Part shown: one piece after another, positions 28,252-39,027 of the stretch
How the letters are laid out: the number at the start of each line of letters is the position of its first letter
How positions within the stretch are numbered: the stretch's first letter is position 1
NCBI RefSeq assembly: GCF_036662795.1
Contig: NZ_JBAFWZ010000009.1
Span: 81,458 to 145,457 of the forward strand
Length of the DNA: 64,000 nt
Source: Lysinibacillus_B sp036662795
GTDB taxonomy: Bacteria > Bacillota > Bacilli > Bacillales_A > Planococcaceae
Direction: 5' to 3'
Made by a program: the position numbers and the translations under genes
Notes under the pieces: model-generated
The model's input: the letters and a program-made list of their open reading frames with translations, nothing else
The model's database searches: none
What the model was told of the DNA's origin: nothing

Positions 28252-29259
28252 ATGGTATTACAATTAGCAATTAACGGGTTTGGTCGTATAGGACGTTTAG
28301 TGTTCCGCGAGGCAATGAAGCATGACGAGTTCGAGGTTGTAGCTGTAAATGATTTAACAGATGCTGGTCAATTAGCGCATTTACTTAAATATGATTCAGT
28401 GCATGGTGTATATGATGCAGATGTACAGGCTGAGGAAAATGCATTTATCGTTAATGGTAAGCGAGTACGTGTTTTTTCAGAAAAGGATCCATTAAATTTA
28501 CCTTGGGGTGAGCTAGGGGTAGATGTTGTATTAGAATGTACAGGGAAATTCCGTTCAATGGAGGACGTGTCTAAGCATGTTCAGGCGGGGGCAAAAAAAG
28601 CGATTCTTTCAGCGCCAGCGAAAGGAGAAATGCCGACATTTGTAATGGGTGTAAATCATACAGAATACGATCCTTCGATGGACGTCATTTCAAACGCGTC
28701 TTGTACAACAAACTGTTTAGCGCCGCTTGCTAAGGTGTTAGATGAACAGTTTGGCATTAAGCGCGGGATGATGACGACGATTCACTCGTATACAAACGAC
28801 CAACGTATTTTAGATTTCCCACACTCAGATCCACGACGTGCTCGTGCTGGTGCGGTATCAATGATTCCAACAACGACTGGTGCTGCAGTAGCAGTATCAA
28901 AAGTTTTACCAAAGCTTAAAGGGAAGCTGGATGGTTTCTCGATGCGTGTGCCTACACCAAACGTTTCTTGTGTAGATTTAGTTGTTGAGGTAGAGAAGGA
29001 TGTAACAGTCGAAGAGGTAAATGCAGCGTTACGAAATGCATCTCAAGGAGAATTAAAAGGTATTTTAGACTATAACGAGCTTCCATTAGTATCGATTGAC
29101 TATAATGGAAACGAGGCTTCATCTACAATCGATGGCTTATCAACAATGGTTATGGAAAATCGTATGGTGAAGGTTGTAGCCTGGTATGACAACGAAATCG
29201 GCTACTCCACTCGTTTAATGGACTTAGCACAGTATGTAGTTCAGCGTGGATTAGAATAA
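28252..29259 (+). CDS. gap: Glyceraldehyde-3-phosphate dehydrogenase, glycolytic type
   Basis: A 335-residue NAD-dependent enzyme. It has the Rossmann motif INGFGRIGRLVFR (~8-20), the catalytic Cys in NASCTTNCLAPL (~150-161), the catalytic His in IHSYTNDQ (~180) and the C-terminal WYDNEIGYSTR. It sits behind cggR, which marks it as the glycolytic GapA rather than the gluconeogenic GapB. It converts glyceraldehyde-3-phosphate, NAD and phosphate to 1,3-bisphosphoglycerate. GGAGGAA precedes the ATG. Confidence 0.97.
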   Translation: MVLQLAINGFGRIGRLVFREAMKHDEFEVVAVNDLTDAGQLAHLLKYDSVHGVYDADVQAEENAFIVNGKRVRVFSEKDPLNLPWGELGVDVVLECTGKFRSMEDVSKHVQAGAKKAILSAPAKGEMPTFVMGVNHTEYDPSMDVISNASCTTNCLAPLAKVLDEQFGIKRGMMTTIHSYTNDQRILDFPHSDPRRARAGAVSMIPTTTGAAVAVSKVLPKLKGKLDGFSMRVPTPNVSCVDLVVEVEKDVTVEEVNAALRNASQGELKGILDYNELPLVSIDYNGNEASSTIDGLSTMVMENRMVKVVAWYDNEIGYSTRLMDLAQYVVQRGLE

Positions 29260-29372
29260 TTGTGACATACTTTTGGAGAATCGACGAAAAAGTGTGACAC
29301 AATACTAGAAATTGTCGTTTAAAAGTATAGCCTTTATGAGTACGAACAATTATAATATTTAAAGGTAAAGGG

Positions 29373-29403
29373 GCGAGCGGTTTACCGACTCGCTCTTTCT
29401 TTG
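29373..29403 (+). terminator. Terminator after gap
   Basis: GCGAGcGGT and ACCgaCTCGC form a tight hairpin, followed by TCTTTCTTT. It lies 114 bp after the gap stop within a 360-bp gene-free gap, which also holds a short dispersed repeat at 29475. Confidence 0.75.
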
Positions 29404-29474
29404 GCAGATAAAATAGTTCGGAATTATTAAATATCTGCATAAGAAAATCCATCATCTCGCCTTTGTTATAAGTC

Positions 29475-29492
29475 GAGATGTGTTTTTCTAAT
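29475..29492 (+). repeat. Short dispersed repeat, copy 3 (GAGATGTGTTTTTCTAAT)
   Basis: Identical over 18 bp to the copy at 17025. It lies in the gap-pgk intergenic region, followed at once by AATTGACGGGGGAG. Confidence 0.7.
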
Positions 29493-29620
29493 AATTGACG
29501 GGGGAGTCGCCCTGTCTTTACAAGACATAACTATCGACTTTTGTTACTATTTTATTGAATAGAGAAAGTCTACTATAAAAGGTTAGCGCCTTTTTCTAAA
29601 ATTGAAGGAGGGTTTTCTTC

Positions 29621-30805
29621 ATGTTTTTAAAGAAGACGATGAAAGATGTAGATGTAAAAGGGAAGCGCGTATTTGTACGCGTTGATTTTAATGTGCCAAT
29701 GGAAGATGGAAAGATTACGGATGATACACGAATCCGAGCTGCTATTCCTACAATCGAGCAATTAGTAAATGAGGGTGCAAAAGTAATTTTAGCTTCTCAC
29801 CTTGGTCGTCCAAAGGGTGAAGTAAAAGAAGAGATGCGCTTAACGGCTGTTGGGGAACGCTTAGCCCAGCTAATGAATCACTCAGTTAAAAAGCTAGACG
29901 AGTCAATTGGTGAAGAGGTAGAAGCCGCTGTTGCCCAGATGCAGGACGGCGATATCGTATTATTAGAAAATGTTCGCTTCCATAAAGGCGAGGAGAAAAA
30001 TGACGAGGAGCTTTCAAAGGCATTTGCAAAGCTAGCTGATCTTTATGTTAACGATGCATTTGGCGCGGCTCACCGTGCACACGCTTCAACAGAGGGCATT
30101 GCCAAGCATATCCCAGCCGTATCCGGTTTACTTATGGAAAAAGAGCTAGATGTATTAGGAAAAGCAATCTCTACTCCAGAGCGTCCATTCACAGCGATTA
30201 TTGGTGGGGCGAAGGTAAAAGATAAAATCGGCGTAATCGAAAACCTACTTGATAAGGTAGACCATTTAATTATTGGTGGAGGTCTTTCCTTTACATTTAT
30301 TAAAGCGCAAGGGCACGATATCGGTAAATCTCTATTAGAGGAAGATAAAATCGAGCTTGCCAAAGTCTTTATCGAAAAAGCAAAAGAAAAAGGCGTAGCG
30401 CTACATATGCCAGTGGATGCTGTTGTAGCAAATGAATTTTCAAAGGATGCTGAAACGAAGGTAGTCGGAGTTGATGCAATCCCTGCTGATTGGATGGGTC
30501 TAGATATTGGGCCAAAAACAGCTGCAAACTATGCAGAGGTTATTAAAAATTCAAAGCTTATCATTTGGAACGGTCCAATGGGCGTTTTCGAAATGGAAAA
30601 GTTCGCAAATGGTACGAAAACAGTGGCCGATGCAATGGCAGAAACAGCAGGCTATACTGTAATCGGTGGCGGCGACTCAGCAGCAGCAGTTGAAAAATTC
30701 GAAGTAGCCTCTAAAATGGATCACATCTCAACAGGTGGCGGTGCATCTCTAGAGCTAATGGAAGGCAAAGAGCTTCCAGGAATTGTAGCATTAAACGATA
30801 AGTAA
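29621..30805 (+). CDS. pgk: Phosphoglycerate kinase
   Basis: A 394-residue monomeric kinase that makes ATP from 1,3-bisphosphoglycerate. Signatures: [14 protein letters not shown] (~16-29), ASHLGRPKG (~58), [14 protein letters not shown] (~147-160), [13 protein letters not shown] (~191), and the C-terminal [12 protein letters not shown] with [13 protein letters not shown] (~350-385). It heads pgk-tpiA-gpmI-eno; the whole run is tightly spaced. GAAGGAGGG precedes the ATG. No strong promoter could be fixed in the 5' gap. Confidence 0.98.
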   Translation: MFLKKTMKDVDVKGKRVFVRVDFNVPMEDGKITDDTRIRAAIPTIEQLVNEGAKVILASHLGRPKGEVKEEMRLTAVGERLAQLMNHSVKKLDESIGEEVEAAVAQMQDGDIVLLENVRFHKGEEKNDEELSKAFAKLADLYVNDAFGAAHRAHASTEGIAKHIPAVSGLLMEKELDVLGKAISTPERPFTAIIGGAKVKDKIGVIENLLDKVDHLIIGGGLSFTFIKAQGHDIGKSLLEEDKIELAKVFIEKAKEKGVALHMPVDAVVANEFSKDAETKVVGVDAIPADWMGLDIGPKTAANYAEVIKNSKLIIWNGPMGVFEMEKFANGTKTVADAMAETAGYTVIGGGDSAAAVEKFEVASKMDHISTGGGASLELMEGKELPGIVALNDK

Positions 30806-30819
30806 TGGAGGGGAACCCT

Positions 30820-31581
30820 ATGCGTAAACCTATACTAGCAGGCAACTGGAAAATGTATAAATCATTTGATGAAGCAGTTGAGTTTGTCGAGGCAGTTCGT
30901 CATGCTATTCCTTCAGAGGAAAAAGTAGATGCAGTTGTATGTGCACCTGCCATCTTCTTACCAACTTTAGTTGATATAGCTACCGAAACGGATTTAGCAA
31001 TCGGAGCCCAAAATATGCATTTTGAGCAGGAAGGTGCCTTTACAGGTGAAATTAGCCCAGCACAATTGGCAAGCATTCATGTTGATTATGTCATTTTAGG
31101 ACACTCAGAGCGTCGTGAAATGTTTAATGAAACGGACGAGGCAGTAAATAAAAAAGTAAAAGCAGCATTAGCTCACGGTATCGTGCCAATCATTTGCTGT
31201 GGTGAAACGTTAGAAGAGCGTGAAGCAGGTAGCACAGAAGCTAAAGTGGCAGGTCAAATTCGTGCGGCACTAGAAGGATTCACAGCGGACAAAGTAGCAC
31301 ATATGGTTCTTGCTTATGAACCGATTTGGGCGATTGGAACAGGGAAAACAGCAACAGCTGATGATGCCAATGCAGTGTGTGGTGCTATTCGTGAAGTAGT
31401 GAAAGAGCTATTCGGCGAAGAAACAGCCCAGGCGATTCGCATTCAGTATGGTGGCAGTGTGAAGCCTGATAATGTCGTCGAGCTCCTATCAAAAGAGCAT
31501 ATTGACGGTGCACTAGTCGGCGGTGCTAGCTTAGATACAGCATCTTATTTGAAATTATTGGAGGCGGCAGAGAATGCCTAA
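30820..31581 (+). CDS. tpiA: Triose-phosphate isomerase
   Basis: A 253-residue TIM barrel. It contains the substrate Lys in AGNWKMYKS (~8-16), the electrophile His in [10 protein letters not shown] (~94-103), the catalytic Glu in [14 protein letters not shown] (~165-178) and IQYGGSVKP (~208). It interconverts dihydroxyacetone phosphate and glyceraldehyde-3-phosphate. The ATG at 30820 follows TGGAGGGGAA; the in-frame ATG at 30805 overlaps the pgk stop and lacks a separate site. Confidence 0.98.
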   Translation: MRKPILAGNWKMYKSFDEAVEFVEAVRHAIPSEEKVDAVVCAPAIFLPTLVDIATETDLAIGAQNMHFEQEGAFTGEISPAQLASIHVDYVILGHSERREMFNETDEAVNKKVKAALAHGIVPIICCGETLEEREAGSTEAKVAGQIRAALEGFTADKVAHMVLAYEPIWAIGTGKTATADDANAVCGAIREVVKELFGEETAQAIRIQYGGSVKPDNVVELLSKEHIDGALVGGASLDTASYLKLLEAAENA

Positions 31582-33115
31582 AAAGCCAGTTGCATTAATT
31601 ATTTTAGACGGTTTTGCCTTTCGTGATGAAGTGAAGGGAAATGCCGTTGCACAAAGTAAAAAACCGAATTTTGATCGTTACTGGAACAACTTCCCGCACG
31701 CTACGTTAACAGCGAGCGGGGAAGCGGTAGGTCTTCCAGATGGTCAAATGGGAAATTCAGAGGTAGGTCACTTAAATATTGGTGCTGGTCGTATTGTGTA
31801 CCAAAGCTTAACACGTATTCATAAATCGATTCGTGATGGTGACTTCTTCCGCAACGAGCAATTTTTAGCGGCGGTTGAGCATGCAAAAGCAAACAACTCA
31901 AAGCTACATTTAATGGGGCTACTTTCTGACGGTGGTGTACATAGCCATTATGAGCACTTATTTGCCTTATTAAAATTAGCAAAGGAGAATGGTCTCGAGG
32001 AAGTTTATGTTCATGGCTTCTTAGATGGTCGTGATGTTGGTCCGACAACAGCACTCGGGTATATAGAGGAAACGGAAAGCAGAATGTCAGAAATCGGTGT
32101 CGGAAAGTTTGCATCAATTCACGGACGTTATTATGCAATGGACCGCGATAAGCGCTGGGATCGTGTAGGATTAACGTATAATGCACTAGTAGACGGAAAT
32201 GGTCAAACAGCCTCTTCAGCCATTGCAGGGGTAGAATCGTCTTACTCACGTGAGGTTGTAGATGAATTCGTAATTCCATTTGTAATAACAGAGGAAGGAA
32301 AGCCAGTTGCAACGATTGATACGGATGATGCCGTTGTCTTCTTTAATTTCCGTCCTGACCGTGCAATTCAGCTTTCTACCGTATTTACAAACGATAGCTT
32401 TGATGGTTTTGCGCTTTCTGAAAAGCATCCATCAAACTTGAAATTTGTTTCGTTCACACATTATAGTGTCGAAGTAAATGCACTTGTTGCGTTTGAGAAT
32501 AGGGATTTAGTTAATACTGTAGGGGAAGTTATTGCTGACAACGGTTTAACACAGTTACGTATTGCAGAAACAGAAAAATATCCACATGTGACGTTCTTTA
32601 TGAGTGGCGGTCGTGAAGCAACATTCCCAGGAGAAGAGCGCATACTAATCGCTTCTCCAAAGGTAGCAACGTATGACCTAAAGCCTGAGATGAGTGCTTA
32701 TGAGGTAACGGACGCATTGCTTGAGTCGATTGAAGCCGATAAATTCGACGCAATTCTTTTAAACTATGCAAATCCTGATATGGTTGGTCATAGCGGTATG
32801 CTAGAGCCAACGATAAAGGCCATTGAAACAGTGGATGAATGCTTAGGAAAAGTAGTGGACGCTATTCTTGCAAAGGGTGGCACAGCAATTATTACAGCTG
32901 ACCACGGAAACTCTGATGAAGTGATTACATTAGAGGGAGAGCCAATGACAGCTCATACTACAAATCCTGTGCCAGTCATTGTGACAAAGCCAGGTTTAGA
33001 GCTTGCAGAGGACGGAATCTTAGCCGATCTTGCACCTACAATGCTTACCCTTTTAGGTGTGGCACAGCCTGCTGAAATGACAGGTAAATCACTAATTATT
33101 AATAGTGAAAAATAA
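31574..33115 (+). CDS. gpmI: 2,3-bisphosphoglycerate-independent phosphoglycerate mutase
   Basis: A 513-residue Mn-dependent enzyme of the alkaline phosphatase superfamily, interconverting 3- and 2-phosphoglycerate. The metal Asp is in [11 protein letters not shown] (~8-18), the nucleophile Ser in [17 protein letters not shown] (~58-74), [11 protein letters not shown] (~150), FNFRPDRA (~260), and [10 protein letters not shown] (~443). It overlaps the tpiA end by 8 bp, suggesting coupled translation. In spore formers pH and Mn dependence of this enzyme controls 3-PGA storage in spores. Confidence 0.98.
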   Translation: MPKKPVALIILDGFAFRDEVKGNAVAQSKKPNFDRYWNNFPHATLTASGEAVGLPDGQMGNSEVGHLNIGAGRIVYQSLTRIHKSIRDGDFFRNEQFLAAVEHAKANNSKLHLMGLLSDGGVHSHYEHLFALLKLAKENGLEEVYVHGFLDGRDVGPTTALGYIEETESRMSEIGVGKFASIHGRYYAMDRDKRWDRVGLTYNALVDGNGQTASSAIAGVESSYSREVVDEFVIPFVITEEGKPVATIDTDDAVVFFNFRPDRAIQLSTVFTNDSFDGFALSEKHPSNLKFVSFTHYSVEVNALVAFENRDLVNTVGEVIADNGLTQLRIAETEKYPHVTFFMSGGREATFPGEERILIASPKVATYDLKPEMSAYEVTDALLESIEADKFDAILLNYANPDMVGHSGMLEPTIKAIETVDECLGKVVDAILAKGGTAIITADHGNSDEVITLEGEPMTAHTTNPVPVIVTKPGLELAEDGILADLAPTMLTLLGVAQPAEMTGKSLIINSEK

Positions 33116-34435
<1,320 letters not shown>

Positions 34436-34445
34436 TTAGTGTGTG

Positions 34446-34487
34446 TCGAGCTTCCCCTTCCTTTAGGGAGAAGCTCGATTTTTTTTG
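34446..34487 (+). terminator. Rho-independent terminator after eno
   Basis: TCGAGCTTCcc pairs with GgGAAGCTCGA (one G-A bulge) and is followed by eight T. Confidence 0.9.
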
Positions 34488-34505
34488 GGGGGAAATGTAT
34501 GAGGT

Positions 34506-35000
34506 AATAGACAATTAGTTCGGATTAATAGAAGGTTCCTTGTCGATAATAGAAAGTTTTAGTGAGTTAATAGAAACTTTAGGCAAGTTAATAGAAACTT
34601 TCGCCAAGTTAATAGAAAGTTTCTTGAAATTAACAGAAACTTCACAAAATAAGCGGGTTCAACGATCAAATCTGGCCTCTATTTTGCAGGAAGAGCTCGT
34701 ATAGAAAATAGAGCCGAGAAAATAGAAGGTTCCTTGTCGATAATAGAAAGTTTCCCAGCGATAATAGAAACTTTAGGCAAGTTAATAGAAAGTTTCCTGA
34801 ATTTAATAGAAACTTCACAAAATAAGCGGATTCAACGATCAAATCTGGCCCCTTTTTTGCAGGAAGAGCTCGTATAGAAAATAGAGCCGAGAAAATGGAA
34901 GGATCCTTGTCGATAATAGAAAGTTTCCCAGCGATAATAGAAACTTTAGGTAAGTTAATAGAAACTTTCACCAAGATAATAGAAACTCCACCTCAAATAA
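34506..35000 (+). repeat. 21-bp repeat array A (17 units in three blocks)
   Basis: Seventeen units begin AATAGAAA (or a close variant) at 34506, 34527, 34548, 34569, 34590, 34611, 34632, then 34721, 34742, 34763, 34784, 34805, then 34894, 34915, 34936, 34957, 34978. Within a block the period is exactly 21 bp. The core is GAAAsTTTC, a hyphenated palindrome. Blocks 2 and 3 repeat with a 173-bp period, and block 1 is one unit longer (194 bp). Two 68-bp spacers (34653-34720, 34826-34893) are nearly identical. First unit AATAGAC...AGTTCGG and last unit AATAGAAACTcCACCTCAAATAA match those of array B. It lies between convergent eno and the NERD gene. Confidence 0.95.
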
Positions 35001-35034
35001 GTAAAAGCTGCTTCAATTAAAAGAAGCAGCTTCA
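35000..35034 (-). terminator. Terminator after the NERD gene
   Basis: On the minus strand GAAGCTGCTTC pairs with GAAGCAGCTT around an ~8-nt loop and is followed by TTAC. The T-tract is short. Confidence 0.55.
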
Positions 35035-35040
35035 TAAAAA

Positions 35041-36003
35041 CTATTGATTGATGTCCTCAGGAATAATATAATATCGCCCGCGCTTCTCGCCACCCGATTT
35101 CAAAGGTAAACGGGCTAATAATTTTGAAGCAATCGCCATCGATTCTATGCCGAAAAATGCGCGAAACTCTTGATTGGTAATTCGCTCACCTATTAATAAT
35201 CGATAATCATCAAGTGCTTGTAAAACCGCTTTTTTATTGCGAACGCCGCAGGAAGGACAACACCAGGTACCGTACTTGTACAGCATCGTTTCCTGGTAAT
35301 GGCAAACCTCACAAAGCACACCTTTTCGCAGTCGCTCCTTGCTTACTGTTGTAGGAGACGGGGGAATGCGCTCTAATCGCGCTAAAAATACTTCCGCAAG
35401 CTGATCTACTTTCTCGTGAGAAAGCACAGCTGTAGAATGCTTCGCAAACAACCGCCCAAGGTATGAGCGTAATCCGCTAGCATGAAAAATCGGAATACCG
35501 CTCGGAATCCTACCTATAATTGTAGAAGGGTTAGAGATGACAATGGCATATTGAACAGGCAATGAAACCTTCCATAGGTCTAATAATTTTTTTATATAAT
35601 GAACATGACGTAAAACTTGATCAATCGGATTGGTGAAGCCTTCCACAGAACCATCCTGCCGAGACCGGATAAGCTGATGCTTGTCGTCTTCAAAATCTAA
35701 CCTTCCGCTAATGTTTTTAATTTCGATGATGAGAAGAAAATGAGAAGTAAGCAGGAGGGTATCGATTTGGTGGGGAATACCAAAATCGTTCAAAAACTCA
35801 TAATTTAAAAATAAACAATGCTTTTCGCGTGATGGCATCTCAATCCATTCGCGATCGACGCGCTGCTCGCCAGCCAACCCAACCTTCAAGCGGGTTGAAA
35901 GATCCTTGTAGTAGGCAAAGTCTGGATCACTACTATCTAAACGACGAAGCAATGCATGTAGCTGAACTAATTTTCGTGGCGCTGCTCTTTCAAGAACTAT
36001 CAA
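35041..36003 (-). CDS. NERD domain protein with zinc ribbon
   Basis: A ~320-residue protein. An N-terminal helical part is followed by a nuclease-related (NERD) domain (~residues 40-160), with GLAGEQRVDREW, NDFGIPHQIDTLLLTSHFLLIIEIKNISG and the conserved Glu-x-Lys (EIKN). A C-terminal four-cysteine ribbon (CEVCHY...CCPSCG, ~225-255) precedes a winged-helix-like end. NERD proteins are common in Bacillales and are related to restriction-type nucleases; activity is rarely tested. TTG 36003 is preferred because GGAGG lies 7 nt upstream; GTG 36009 abuts that site. It is convergent with eno. Confidence 0.8.
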   Translation of the reverse strand: MIVLERAAPRKLVQLHALLRRLDSSDPDFAYYKDLSTRLKVGLAGEQRVDREWIEMPSREKHCLFLNYEFLNDFGIPHQIDTLLLTSHFLLIIEIKNISGRLDFEDDKHQLIRSRQDGSVEGFTNPIDQVLRHVHYIKKLLDLWKVSLPVQYAIVISNPSTIIGRIPSGIPIFHASGLRSYLGRLFAKHSTAVLSHEKVDQLAEVFLARLERIPPSPTTVSKERLRKGVLCEVCHYQETMLYKYGTWCCPSCGVRNKKAVLQALDDYRLLIGERITNQEFRAFFGIESMAIASKLLARLPLKSGGEKRGRYYIIPEDINQ

Positions 36004-36053
36004 AATCACACCTCCATAAAACTAGTGTACTGTAAGCAACAAAAATATCCATA

Positions 36054-36096
36054 ATAAAAAAATGACCTAAAAACGAAAAGTTTCTAGATCATTTTC
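36054..36096 (-). terminator. Rho-independent terminator after the YugN-like gene
   Basis: On the minus strand AAATGATCTAGAAAC pairs with GTTTTTAGGTCATTT and is followed by a T-tract. Confidence 0.75.
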
Positions 36097-36107
36097 ACTG
36101 ACAAATC

Positions 36108-36524
36108 TCAATGGATAACATTGGGAATAACCTTCTCTGAAACGAGCTGCTCCGAAATTTGCACCCATTTATTTTTATTCTCGATAGGTGCATCCTTATC
36201 AACAGGTGTTTGGAATTGGCTAAAGCCGGTTGGGTCGAGTAGGCTACCTTCATCATAATCTAAGCCAACATTCGCAACGTGCTTGATAATATAAGGCTTA
36301 TCGAAGCAGATTACGGTGTCGTAGGCGTCGAGCATCCCTTCTGTCACAGTAAACGGGATGCGCAAATAAATCGTGTCCCCATTTTCGCCCCAAATTTTCG
36401 TATCAAAGCTACCGTTGTCAAAATCCCAGTTACCACCTATTGTAAAGCCGTATTGTTCTATGCGATCGCGTAAATAGCCAAAGTGAGCATGCATGCCTAT
36501 TATTTCTGAGTCGAATTGTAACAA
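36108..36524 (-). CDS. YugN-like family protein
   Basis: A 138-residue soluble protein resembling the YugN family of Bacillales: a short N-terminal helix (FGYLRDRIEQYGFTIGGNWDF), then GSFDTKIWGENGDTIYLRIPF, TVTEGMLDAYDTVICF and PYIIKHVANVGLDYDEG. Family members have ~130 residues and no known function. I place the start at TTG 36524, after AAAGGTGGG. A longer open frame to 36611 begins with implausible sequence and overlaps the preceding terminator. It stands alone between two terminators. Confidence 0.65.
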   Translation of the reverse strand: MLQFDSEIIGMHAHFGYLRDRIEQYGFTIGGNWDFDNGSFDTKIWGENGDTIYLRIPFTVTEGMLDAYDTVICFDKPYIIKHVANVGLDYDEGSLLDPTGFSQFQTPVDKDAPIENKNKWVQISEQLVSEKVIPNVIH

Positions 36525-36595
36525 CTCTATCCCACCTTTCGTTTTTTCAACAAGAGTGTGTCCGAAATGGAAGTAAAATATACGACAATTGGAAA

Positions 36596-36632
36596 TGAAA
36601 AACAGCCTCACTCTATTAGCAGAGTGAAGCCA
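36596..36632 (-). terminator. Rho-independent terminator after the sodium symporter gene
   Basis: On the minus strand GCTTCACTCT and AGAGTGAGGC pair around GCTAAT, followed by TGTTTTTC. Confidence 0.8.
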
Positions 36633-36641
36633 AAGTCCTTA

Positions 36642-38303
36642 CTATTTTGAATCTTCATTGATCCAAACCTCGCCATCCTTATACACCATTTGCTCTGGGT
36701 AGCGAAGGTTAATAACACTTTCTTGATTTTCCTGCGATGGCGGTTTCGTCATTAGAGATACAACGATATTGGCAGTAAATGCTGCAAGAGCTCCGAATAC
36801 ACCAGCACCAGTATCGATAATACCGAAAAGTGTAAAGCCGCCATATTTTGCAGCGATAATGTAGGCTAATGTGACAGTTAAGCCAGTGATTAATCCTGCA
36901 ATAACCCCTTGTGCATTAGAACGCTTCCACCAAACACCGAGCACTAAAGCAGGGAAGAAGGTTCCAGTTGCTAGTGCAAATGCCCACGCAACGATTTGTG
37001 TAATAACCCCTGGAGGATTTAAGGCAATAATACCTGCTAGGAAGGTTGCCACAATAATGGAAATACGTGCGACTAGTAGACGCTGCTTTTCTGTTGAGTC
37101 AGGCTTTAACACACGGTAGTAAATATCATGAGCAAAGGAGGAAGAAATCGAAATCATTAATCCGCCTGCTGTTGATAAAGCCGCCGCCATGGCACCCGCT
37201 GCAACAAGCCCGATAACGAACATCCCTAAATTAGCGATTTCTGGTGTCGCCATAACGACAATATCATTCGCAATAATTAGCTCTTTCCATTGAAGAATCC
37301 CGTCGCTATTGCCATCTGCAATTTGTAGCTTTCCAGTGTCAATCCATGAACTTGTCCAAGCAGGAAGCTCCGAAATTTTCTGACCAGCAACCTTTGTCAT
37401 TAAAATAAAGCGAGAAAATGCCGCATAAGCAGGTGCACTAAAGTATAGTAAGCCGATGAATAATAATGCCCAAGCGCCTGACCATCTAGCGGCCTTCATC
37501 GTTGAAACAGTATAAAAGCGAACGATTACATGTGGAAGACCAGCTGTTCCGGCCATTAACGTAAACATAAGTGCAAGGAATTGCCACTTTGTACCATTAG
37601 TAAATGGTGCAAAGTACTCTGAAACACCAAGCTCCCGATCGAGCTCACCAATTTTCCCAACAAACTCACCATAGGAGATCCAAGGCATTGGATTTCCTGT
37701 AATTTGAAGCGACATAAAAATTACAGGAACAAGATATGCAGTAATTAACACAAGATATTGTGCTACCTGTGTCCACGTAATACCTTTCATTCCACCGAAT
37801 GCTGCGTAAAAGGCGATTAACACAACGCCAATCATTGTTCCTAGTCTAGCATCAATCTCGAATAGTCGCCCAATTACTACACCAGAACCAGATAATTGTC
37901 CAATAGAATAAGTGAAGCTAATAATAATCGTACAAATCGCGGCTATTACGAGTGCCGCTTTACTTTGGAAGCGATCTCCGATAAATTCCGGTACTGTATA
38001 GCGACCCGATTTTCGAAGCTGTGGTGCTAGTAGGAAGGTTAATAATAAATAACCGCCTGTCCAACCCATAATGTATGCTAAGCCGTCATAGCCAAGTAGC
38101 ATAATTGTGCCGGCCATCCCGATGAAGGATGCGGCACTCATCCAGTCAGCCCCGATTGCCATTCCGTTGAAAATTGGTGGTACGCCGCGTCCAGCAACAT
38201 AGAAATCAGATGTTGCCTTTGCCTTGTTAAATAGTGCAATCCATATATATAAGCCAAATGTAGCTAAAATAATAACTAAAGATACGATAAATTGTGTATC
38301 CAA
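36642..38303 (-). CDS. Sodium:solute symporter, ActP-like (acetate-type)
   Basis: A 553-residue integral membrane protein of the SSS family with about 13 hydrophobic segments. The conserved N-terminal block SDFYVAGRGVPPIFNGMAIGADWMSAASF (read at ~32-60) and GRYTVPEFIGDR (~101-112) identify the ActP/VC_2705 subgroup, which imports acetate or other short organic acids with Na+ or H+. An AALSTAGGLMISISSSFAHD segment (~372) is the usual sodium-site region. TTG 38303 follows GGGGGATCG. It is paired with the DUF4212 gene 32 bp upstream. Substrate is inferred. Confidence 0.85.
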   Translation of the reverse strand: MDTQFIVSLVIILATFGLYIWIALFNKAKATSDFYVAGRGVPPIFNGMAIGADWMSAASFIGMAGTIMLLGYDGLAYIMGWTGGYLLLTFLLAPQLRKSGRYTVPEFIGDRFQSKAALVIAAICTIIISFTYSIGQLSGSGVVIGRLFEIDARLGTMIGVVLIAFYAAFGGMKGITWTQVAQYLVLITAYLVPVIFMSLQITGNPMPWISYGEFVGKIGELDRELGVSEYFAPFTNGTKWQFLALMFTLMAGTAGLPHVIVRFYTVSTMKAARWSGAWALLFIGLLYFSAPAYAAFSRFILMTKVAGQKISELPAWTSSWIDTGKLQIADGNSDGILQWKELIIANDIVVMATPEIANLGMFVIGLVAAGAMAAALSTAGGLMISISSSFAHDIYYRVLKPDSTEKQRLLVARISIIVATFLAGIIALNPPGVITQIVAWAFALATGTFFPALVLGVWWKRSNAQGVIAGLITGLTVTLAYIIAAKYGGFTLFGIIDTGAGVFGALAAFTANIVVSLMTKPPSQENQESVINLRYPEQMVYKDGEVWINEDSK

Positions 38304-38334
38304 CTACGATCCCCCTTTTATATTTAGTAACTCT

Positions 38335-38637
38335 TTAGTGATCTATGCTGTTGCTCGCGCCAATTTCCTCATTTTTCTTTTCATCAATGCCGTATTTTTT
38401 ATCAATTTTGTCCCCGACGATGGCATTAACAAAAAGTAAAATAATAAATACCGCTAACGCCCCCTGTGCTCCCATAAAGTAATGGAACGGGAATCCGTTA
38501 ATGTAGACATCACTGAGAGACTCTGCGAAAAATACAACACCATATGAAACAGTTGCCCAAACAATAAAGTAAAGAATCATGTACGTGTTTTTTTCACGAA
38601 AATAAGCATCGGCCTTACTTTTATCAATTTTTTTCAC
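38335..38637 (-). CDS. DUF4212 small membrane subunit of sodium:solute symporter
   Basis: A 100-residue protein with two hydrophobic helices: YMILYFIVWATVSYGVVFFA (~19-38) and an FHYFMGAQGALAVFIILLFVNAIV stretch (~51-74). The motif FHYFMGAQG is the DUF4212 hallmark. Genes of this family almost always precede an SSS symporter, as here, so the two probably form one transporter. GTG start after TAGGGGTG. The C-terminus is charged (KKYGIDEKKNEE). Confidence 0.88.
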   Translation of the reverse strand: MKKIDKSKADAYFREKNTYMILYFIVWATVSYGVVFFAESLSDVYINGFPFHYFMGAQGALAVFIILLFVNAIVGDKIDKKYGIDEKKNEEIGASNSIDH

Positions 38638-38835
38638 ATTTTCACCCCTATCTAAGTGTTTAAAAATTGTGGTTTTCGGACAGACAATTACTATTTATTT
38701 GAGAGCTAATCCTCCTTTTTACGTGTAGGTTGAAGGTATTTATGTTAACTTTGCTTCTCGCTGGAAGACAAAGATAACGTATTGCTAGAGTGGAAACAGT
38801 ACACCGTACCATGAGATGCCCCTCCATTCATGAAT

Positions 38836-39012
38836 CTACTGTAGGCTGAAAATAAATTTAACTGTGTCTAGTATTGGAGCAGGAACAAGGATAATTTGGA
38901 TGATAAAATACGCAATCATAATGAACACAGGAAGTAGTAATAATGAGAATTTTTTCTGCTTCAGGGCAAAGAATAAACAGAGACCAGTTACTAATAGAAA
39001 GATGTATATAAT
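38836..39012 (-). CDS. Candidate small membrane protein with ATT start
   Basis: A 58-codon open frame reads (I)IYIFLLVTGLCLFFALKQ, then a second hydrophobic helix KFSLLLLPVFIMIAYFIIQI, ending in TVKFIFSLQ and TAG. Two predicted helices with a positive loop look like a real small membrane protein. A strong ribosome site, AAAGGAGAG, lies 7 nt before ATT (39010-39012). No ATG, GTG or TTG occurs near it in frame. ATT starts are rare, so translation is unproven. It lies upstream of the DUF4212/symporter pair on the same strand. Confidence 0.45.
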   Translation of the reverse strand: MIYIFLLVTGLCLFFALKQKKFSLLLLPVFIMIAYFIIQIILVPAPILDTVKFIFSLQ

Positions 39013-39027
39013 GGTGAATCTCTCCTT

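Noticed and set aside
34666..34974. 102-codon minus-strand ORF with KVSINxxK-like heptads
   Set aside because: It is the 21-bp array read as 7 codons. Frame is not kept between blocks, no ribosome site is convincing, and array B does not keep an equivalent frame.
34506..35000. CRISPR array
   Set aside because: Units are 21 bp head to tail with no unique spacers of regular size, and no cas genes are present.
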